Part shown: positions 60,649 through 64,000 of the stretch, in pieces
How the letters are laid out: each line of letters starts with the position of its first letter
Position numbering within the stretch: the stretch's first letter is position 1
Virus record (IMG/VR): IMGVR_UViG_3300042309_001504
Coordinates: 1-64,000 of that record
Direction: 5' to 3' (one strand)
Source: a virus
Length of the DNA: 64,000 nt
Position numbers and translations under genes: made by a program
Notes under the pieces: model-generated
Database searches by the model: none
What the model was told of the DNA's origin: nothing
What the model saw: only the letters and a program-made list of their open reading frames with translations

Positions 60649-60979
60649 TTGGTCTATGAATAGAATTTTTTGCTGTACGGGAAACTGTTGGTGGTAAATT
60701 TTTCTTAAACTCATCATTAACCTGAGACGCTTCTTTTGTCATAATAGAAACAGACTTATTTCCTTTGACAGAAGTTTGTGATATCATCAAATCTTTAGAT
60801 GTAACCTTTGAGCTTTTAACATTGATATCCTTACTAGTATCTATTGATTGATTTTTTTCAACGAATCTTTTTACTGATTCAAAATCTAATTTAAGATCAT
60901 GTGATATTTCTTGTTCTGTTTTATTTTTTTCTAGCATATGCAAAATAGCATACTGTTCGATCTTGGATAATTTTTTCAT
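60638..60979 (-). CDS. Small helix-turn-helix protein
   Basis: 113 residues. Residues 4-40 form a helix-turn-helix: IEQYAILHMLEKNKTEQEI, then S-H-D-L-K-L-D-F-E-S-V-K-R-F-V. The remainder is low-complexity, Lys/Ser/Thr-rich. It could be a DNA-binding regulator or accessory factor. It overlaps its upstream neighbour by four bases and the downstream gene by about ten. Confidence 0.55.
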   Translation of the reverse strand: MKKLSKIEQYAILHMLEKNKTEQEISHDLKLDFESVKRFVEKNQSIDTSKDINVKSSKVTSKDLMISQTSVKGNKSVSIMTKEASQVNDEFKKNLPPTVSRTAKNSIHRPNGK

Positions 60980-61359
60980 GTCATTTCCCTTTCTGCATTA
61001 TTTAACCATGCAATATTTTTAGATCTTAAAAAGTTTATATACATATCAAATACCTTTTGGGGTACTTGCTTAAAATCGTATTCTTTTTTTCCTGTTTTTG
61101 TTAAAAATTTTGTGTGTCTTCCTTCGCTGTATGCTCCTATGGGATTATAAATTCTCCCATAAAGACCTATCTTAATAAAATATTTAGTAGTATTTCCTAT
61201 AATCTTTTTAGCAAATACATCAGCTGTCTCTTTTTTTAGAATAGGATTACCTTCGTTATCAATAAGTTTATGTTTACCAAATATGGTATAATAAACATGA
61301 GTATCTTCAGAAACTTCATCGTTAGATACTTCTTGTTTTGGTTGATGTAAAAAAGTCAT
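60976..61359 (-). CDS. Hypothetical protein of 127 residues
   Basis: Beta-rich first half (VYYTIFGKHKLIDNEGNPIL, TTKYFIKIGLYGRIYNP) with a C-terminal helix (VFDMYINFLRSKNIAWLNNAE). No catalytic motif recognised. It is tightly packed between the HTH gene (four-base overlap) and the zinc-ribbon gene. The sequence is well ordered, so it is likely a folded protein, of unknown role. Confidence 0.6.
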   Translation of the reverse strand: MTFLHQPKQEVSNDEVSEDTHVYYTIFGKHKLIDNEGNPILKKETADVFAKKIIGNTTKYFIKIGLYGRIYNPIGAYSEGRHTKFLTKTGKKEYDFKQVPQKVFDMYINFLRSKNIAWLNNAEREMT

Positions 61360-61360
61360 A

Positions 61361-61705
61361 TCATCTCCATTTTATTTTTTTAGGCTTGTTGATTCTCGAC
61401 ATTCCTTTAGGCAAAGGCTTTTGCGACTGCTCGTCCTTATAGTCATTATGTTTTTTACTTAGTTCATTTTTTTGATCGTCACTCATTCTATCTCTATTCC
61501 TATTTGCTAAATCTCCTATTGTTTTCAACTCTGAGTCGTGTTTAACAATAGATGAATTGATAGTAAGTAAATCATTTTCATAGTCTCTATCTGTCTTAGA
61601 TTTATTACATGATGGACATTTTGGATGAGCATTATAGTCTTTTATATAAGAAAATAGCTCAAAAGAATGATTACAAGAATTACAAATATATGAATATGTT
61701 GGCAT
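61361..61705 (-). CDS. FmdB-type zinc-ribbon protein
   Basis: 114 residues from MPTYSYICNSCNHSFE at 61705; the longer frame to 61747 is rejected because its extra residues lie in the upstream gene. The N-terminus is the MPxYxYxCxxC regulator-type ribbon: C-x2-C, then C-x2-C (CPSCNKSK). The C-terminal part is a charged Lys-rich helix. Such proteins are frequent in phages near replication genes and probably bind nucleic acid. Confidence 0.75.
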   Translation of the reverse strand: MPTYSYICNSCNHSFELFSYIKDYNAHPKCPSCNKSKTDRDYENDLLTINSSIVKHDSELKTIGDLANRNRDRMSDDQKNELSKKHNDYKDEQSQKPLPKGMSRINKPKKIKWR

Positions 61706-61709
61706 AAAT

Positions 61710-62270
61710 TTAAAAAATATAATTAATCCATTCCTCGGGCAGATCATTCTTTATGATATCTAGTCTCCTAGTCACAGACAAGTATTTTTTGTGTTTAGAT
61801 GGGCTTGTTGGAATATTCATTAATTTCATATTGGCTTGTTCTGGTGTTCTATTTCCTTTTCTTCTGTTACATTCTGTACAGGCCAAAACTATATTTGTCC
61901 ATGTTGTAGGAGAATAATCATATGACCATTGAGATTTTGGTATAATATGATCATATGTCATTTGATTTTTATCTGATTTTTGACCACAATATTGACATTT
62001 ATAATTATCTCTTACAAATAAATTAGCACGAGAAAATTTAACAATACAATTATGTAAATTTAAATAATGTTTTACTCTTATTACAGCAGGAATATAAACC
62101 TTATAGTCTATACCAATTAAATAATCATCTTTATAATAGTTAACAATTTCTAGTGTTTGAGATAAATCATCTTTATATAGAAAACTAATAGCTTTTCTAT
62201 AATCTATAATTGACAAAGGAGTATAATCCGCATTCAATACTAGACACTGTTTATGTTTGGTTTGACTCAT
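61710..62270 (-). CDS. HNH endonuclease
   Basis: 186 residues. An N-terminal QCLVLNADYTPLSIID strand/helix is typical of the phage HNH group. The catalytic part has CQYCG, YDHIIPKSQ with the catalytic His, N-I-V-L-A-C-T-E-C-N-R-R-K-G-N-R. Two zinc-binding CxxC pairs and HNH residues are complete. It may be a mobile nuclease or a packaging/recombination enzyme. Coupled to PhoH by a short overlap. Confidence 0.88.
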   Translation of the reverse strand: MSQTKHKQCLVLNADYTPLSIIDYRKAISFLYKDDLSQTLEIVNYYKDDYLIGIDYKVYIPAVIRVKHYLNLHNCIVKFSRANLFVRDNYKCQYCGQKSDKNQMTYDHIIPKSQWSYDYSPTTWTNIVLACTECNRRKGNRTPEQANMKLMNIPTSPSKHKKYLSVTRRLDIIKNDLPEEWINYIF

Positions 62271-62979
62271 AAGATTCTATTTTCGACATTATATCTGCAA
62301 TTATAGGATTCCTAATAATATCGGAAGATTCTAAATAACTAAAACCTATATTATTTATATCTTGTAAAACCTGTGATATAATCTTATATCCACCTTGTAA
62401 ATTTCTAGCCAAGTCAGATTGTCTAATATCTCCAGTGATGACCATTTTACTGTTTTGTCCAATACGTGTCAACAACATTTTTAATTGATCATAGGTAGCA
62501 TTTTGACACTCGTCCGCAACAATAAATGAATCATGAAAACTTCTACCGCGCATTAATCCTAATGGCACAATTTCTATTTGATTATTAAGCTTTAATTTAT
62601 TGTAGTGTTGAATATGAATAAAATGATTTATTTCATCTAAAATAGGTAATAAATAAGGATGAATTTTTTCTTCTGCTGTACCCGGTAAATAACCAATTTT
62701 TTCACCAGCTTCTATAACTGGTCTAGTAATAATAATTTTTTTAATTTTTTGATCAGACAAATATTCTAATGCCATACCAATAGCAATATGTGTTTTACCA
62801 GTACCAGCAACACCTTGACAAAATGTAATCACATTTTCTGCAATAGTTCTTATATAATCCTTTTGATTACTTGTTTTAGGTTTTAAACGATTTTTAAAAT
62901 TAAAAGTAGTGTCGGGAGTTAATGCAACATTAGTTAAATCAATAGGTTTCTTATTCGATTTGTTATTTTTTTTTCTCAA
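62251..62979 (-). CDS. phoH: PhoH-like ATPase
   Basis: 242 residues starting at TTG 62979 (preceded by GGGGATATATC). Walker A is GVAGTGKT at about residue 54, Walker B is FIVADECQN, followed by G-D-I-R-Q-S-D-L and a C-terminal helix. PhoH-like ATPases are common in phages and probably act on RNA or in nucleotide metabolism. The N-terminus is basic. It overlaps the HNH gene by 20 bases and follows the reductase gene after 24 bases. Confidence 0.9.
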   Translation of the reverse strand: MRKKNNKSNKKPIDLTNVALTPDTTFNFKNRLKPKTSNQKDYIRTIAENVITFCQGVAGTGKTHIAIGMALEYLSDQKIKKIIITRPVIEAGEKIGYLPGTAEEKIHPYLLPILDEINHFIHIQHYNKLKLNNQIEIVPLGLMRGRSFHDSFIVADECQNATYDQLKMLLTRIGQNSKMVITGDIRQSDLARNLQGGYKIISQVLQDINNIGFSYLESSDIIRNPIIADIMSKIESYESNQT

Positions 62980-63003
62980 TGATATATCCCCATAAGGATG
63001 TGA

Positions 63004-64000
63004 TTAAATTAGACACGCGCCACCAGCACAACTAATTTCCTCAATCCCTACAGTATTGTCCTCTGTCTCCAACAACTGAGTATAGTCAACTTTCTTAAAA
63101 CTATGAAATAAATCACAGTATACTTTCCAATTATAAACATCTTTCATGCAGTATGTTAGTCTTTTAACATCTCCATCAAAATATTTACCAGCAAAATTTT
63201 TCATTTTGGTGATAAACATAAGTTTGGATTCGTGATCATCTTTGTTAGCTTGATTTAAGGTAACATAATCACATGCGGCCCATAAGTTTTTATTAAATGT
63301 ATTAAGAGCCAACTCTATAAGACCAGAACACCATAATGAAGCGTCTCCATATTCTTTTACTATTTCTCTGCTTGTATAAACAGTAGTAAATGGTGCTTGT
63401 GGATAGTCCTTATCTCCGCTTTGTGGAATTAGACTAATACCAGCAAAATATTTACGATTATTATAAATATATTCAGTAACCTCTTCCCATTCATCTGGTT
63501 TAACCGTTACAGTATTGCTAACATTATGACACAAATAGTCTTGCGTACATAAAGACCTGTTTTTACCAGAATGTACCCAATTTTTTTGAGTATCTTTTAC
63601 TATTGATAACATTTCCACAGCCGGTAATTGATTTTTTAATTTTGCACCATCTGGAACTTCTATTGGAAATTTGACCACTTCGTCTGTATTGTTTGCTGAC
63701 CAAACCGAACGCTCACAGGCTTGAGGGTTATAAGACTTAAAGTGTTGGTATGGTGCCTCTAAAACATTAGCCTGTACATGTCTTATATAGCGTTTAGCAT
63801 GATGTGGATGTATGCCAGATGATGTACCAAGCATACTACTACTGGTGCCTTCTGGTTTTAAGCAAGTTACTCTGGCGGCTTGATTAATACCAATTTTTTG
63901 AGATAATTCTTTATTGGTTTCTACAGCAATTTTGGCACCAGTTTTTAATACTTGCTCCGTTAATAATAAATCATGCTTTTCCATTATTCCTGTCATGGAA
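63004..64000 (-). CDS. Ribonucleotide reductase, C-terminal part (cut by window edge)
   Basis: The frame is open beyond the ATG at 63996, so the start lies outside the window. Visible motifs are CLKPEGTSS, the S-G-I-H-P-H-H-A-K loop, GISLIPQSGD and C-terminal SCAGGACLI, the redox cysteine pair that reduces the active site. The pattern resembles adenosylcobalamin-dependent (class II, RTPR-like) reductases rather than class I large subunits. It would make deoxynucleotides for phage DNA, upstream of dNMP kinase. Class assignment needs the missing N-terminal two thirds. Confidence 0.85.
   Translation of the reverse strand, partial: SMTGIMEKHDLLLTEQVLKTGAKIAVETNKELSQKIGINQAARVTCLKPEGTSSSMLGTSSGIHPHHAKRYIRHVQANVLEAPYQHFKSYNPQACERSVWSANNTDEVVKFPIEVPDGAKLKNQLPAVEMLSIVKDTQKNWVHSGKNRSLCTQDYLCHNVSNTVTVKPDEWEEVTEYIYNNRKYFAGISLIPQSGDKDYPQAPFTTVYTSREIVKEYGDASLWCSGLIELALNTFNKNLWAACDYVTLNQANKDDHESKLMFITKMKNFAGKYFDGDVKRLTYCMKDVYNWKVYCDLFHSFKKVDYTQLLETEDNTVGIEEISCAGGACLI

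Noticed and set aside
1-64000. tRNA genes, integrase, attachment sites or insertion sequences
   Set aside because: None was recognised on reading both strands; a dedicated search would still be needed to exclude a tRNA.

Overview
The window is a contiguous piece of a large, AT-rich tailed-phage genome, probably strictly lytic: no integrase, repressor or attachment site is visible. Tail tube, assembly genes and a giant tape measure lie in series with no sheath gene between them, which points to a long non-contractile (siphovirus-like) tail. The host cannot be named. Strong AAGGAG-type ribosome sites and a TTGACA/TACAAT promoter argue for ordinary bacterial signals and against a typical Bacteroidota host, despite one tail protein with SprB-like repeats. 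Terminase, lysis genes and the rest of a ribonucleotide reductase must lie outside the window. No tRNA, CRISPR array or stretch of more than 300 bases without a gene was seen.

Plus strand, 1-41757, is the virion module: portal (cut by the left edge), fused prohead protease/scaffold, decoration protein, major capsid protein, terminator, head-tail adaptor, then an inserted block of adhesion genes (Ig-like proteins, two fibres with a shared N-terminal domain, the second with a self-cleaving S74 chaperone). Next come zinc-containing neck protein, tail completion protein, two paralogous tail-tube proteins, three assembly-type proteins, a second terminator, and a 3894-residue tape measure. Distal-tail proteins follow: a beta-roll adhesin, two paralogous distal-tail proteins, an SprB-like protein and a hub-like protein with a Pro/Thr tract.

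Minus strand, 64000-41764, is a nearly gap-free replication and metabolism operon, read from the right edge leftward: ribonucleotide reductase, PhoH, HNH nuclease, zinc ribbons, RecA-like recombinase, Vsr-like nuclease, DnaB helicase, DnaG-like primase, dNMP kinase, RecB/Cas4-like nuclease, a split DNA polymerase III alpha subunit with its proofreading exonuclease between the halves, SSB (with its own promoter), a glycosyltransferase/nucleotidyltransferase cluster, a Vsr-like endonuclease, a possible annealing protein and a Cys-rich secreted-looking protein.

The most unusual items are (i) the tape measure, which contains two enzyme-like inserts with complete catalytic motifs, a PD-(D/E)XK nuclease fold and a HAD phosphatase fold, set between repeated Gly-Gly/GEFV segments; (ii) the polymerase split dnaE-N / 59-codon ORF / exonuclease / dnaE-C, every junction being a start-stop overlap; and (iii) a frame break at the very start of dnaE-N exactly within the PHP HxH motif.
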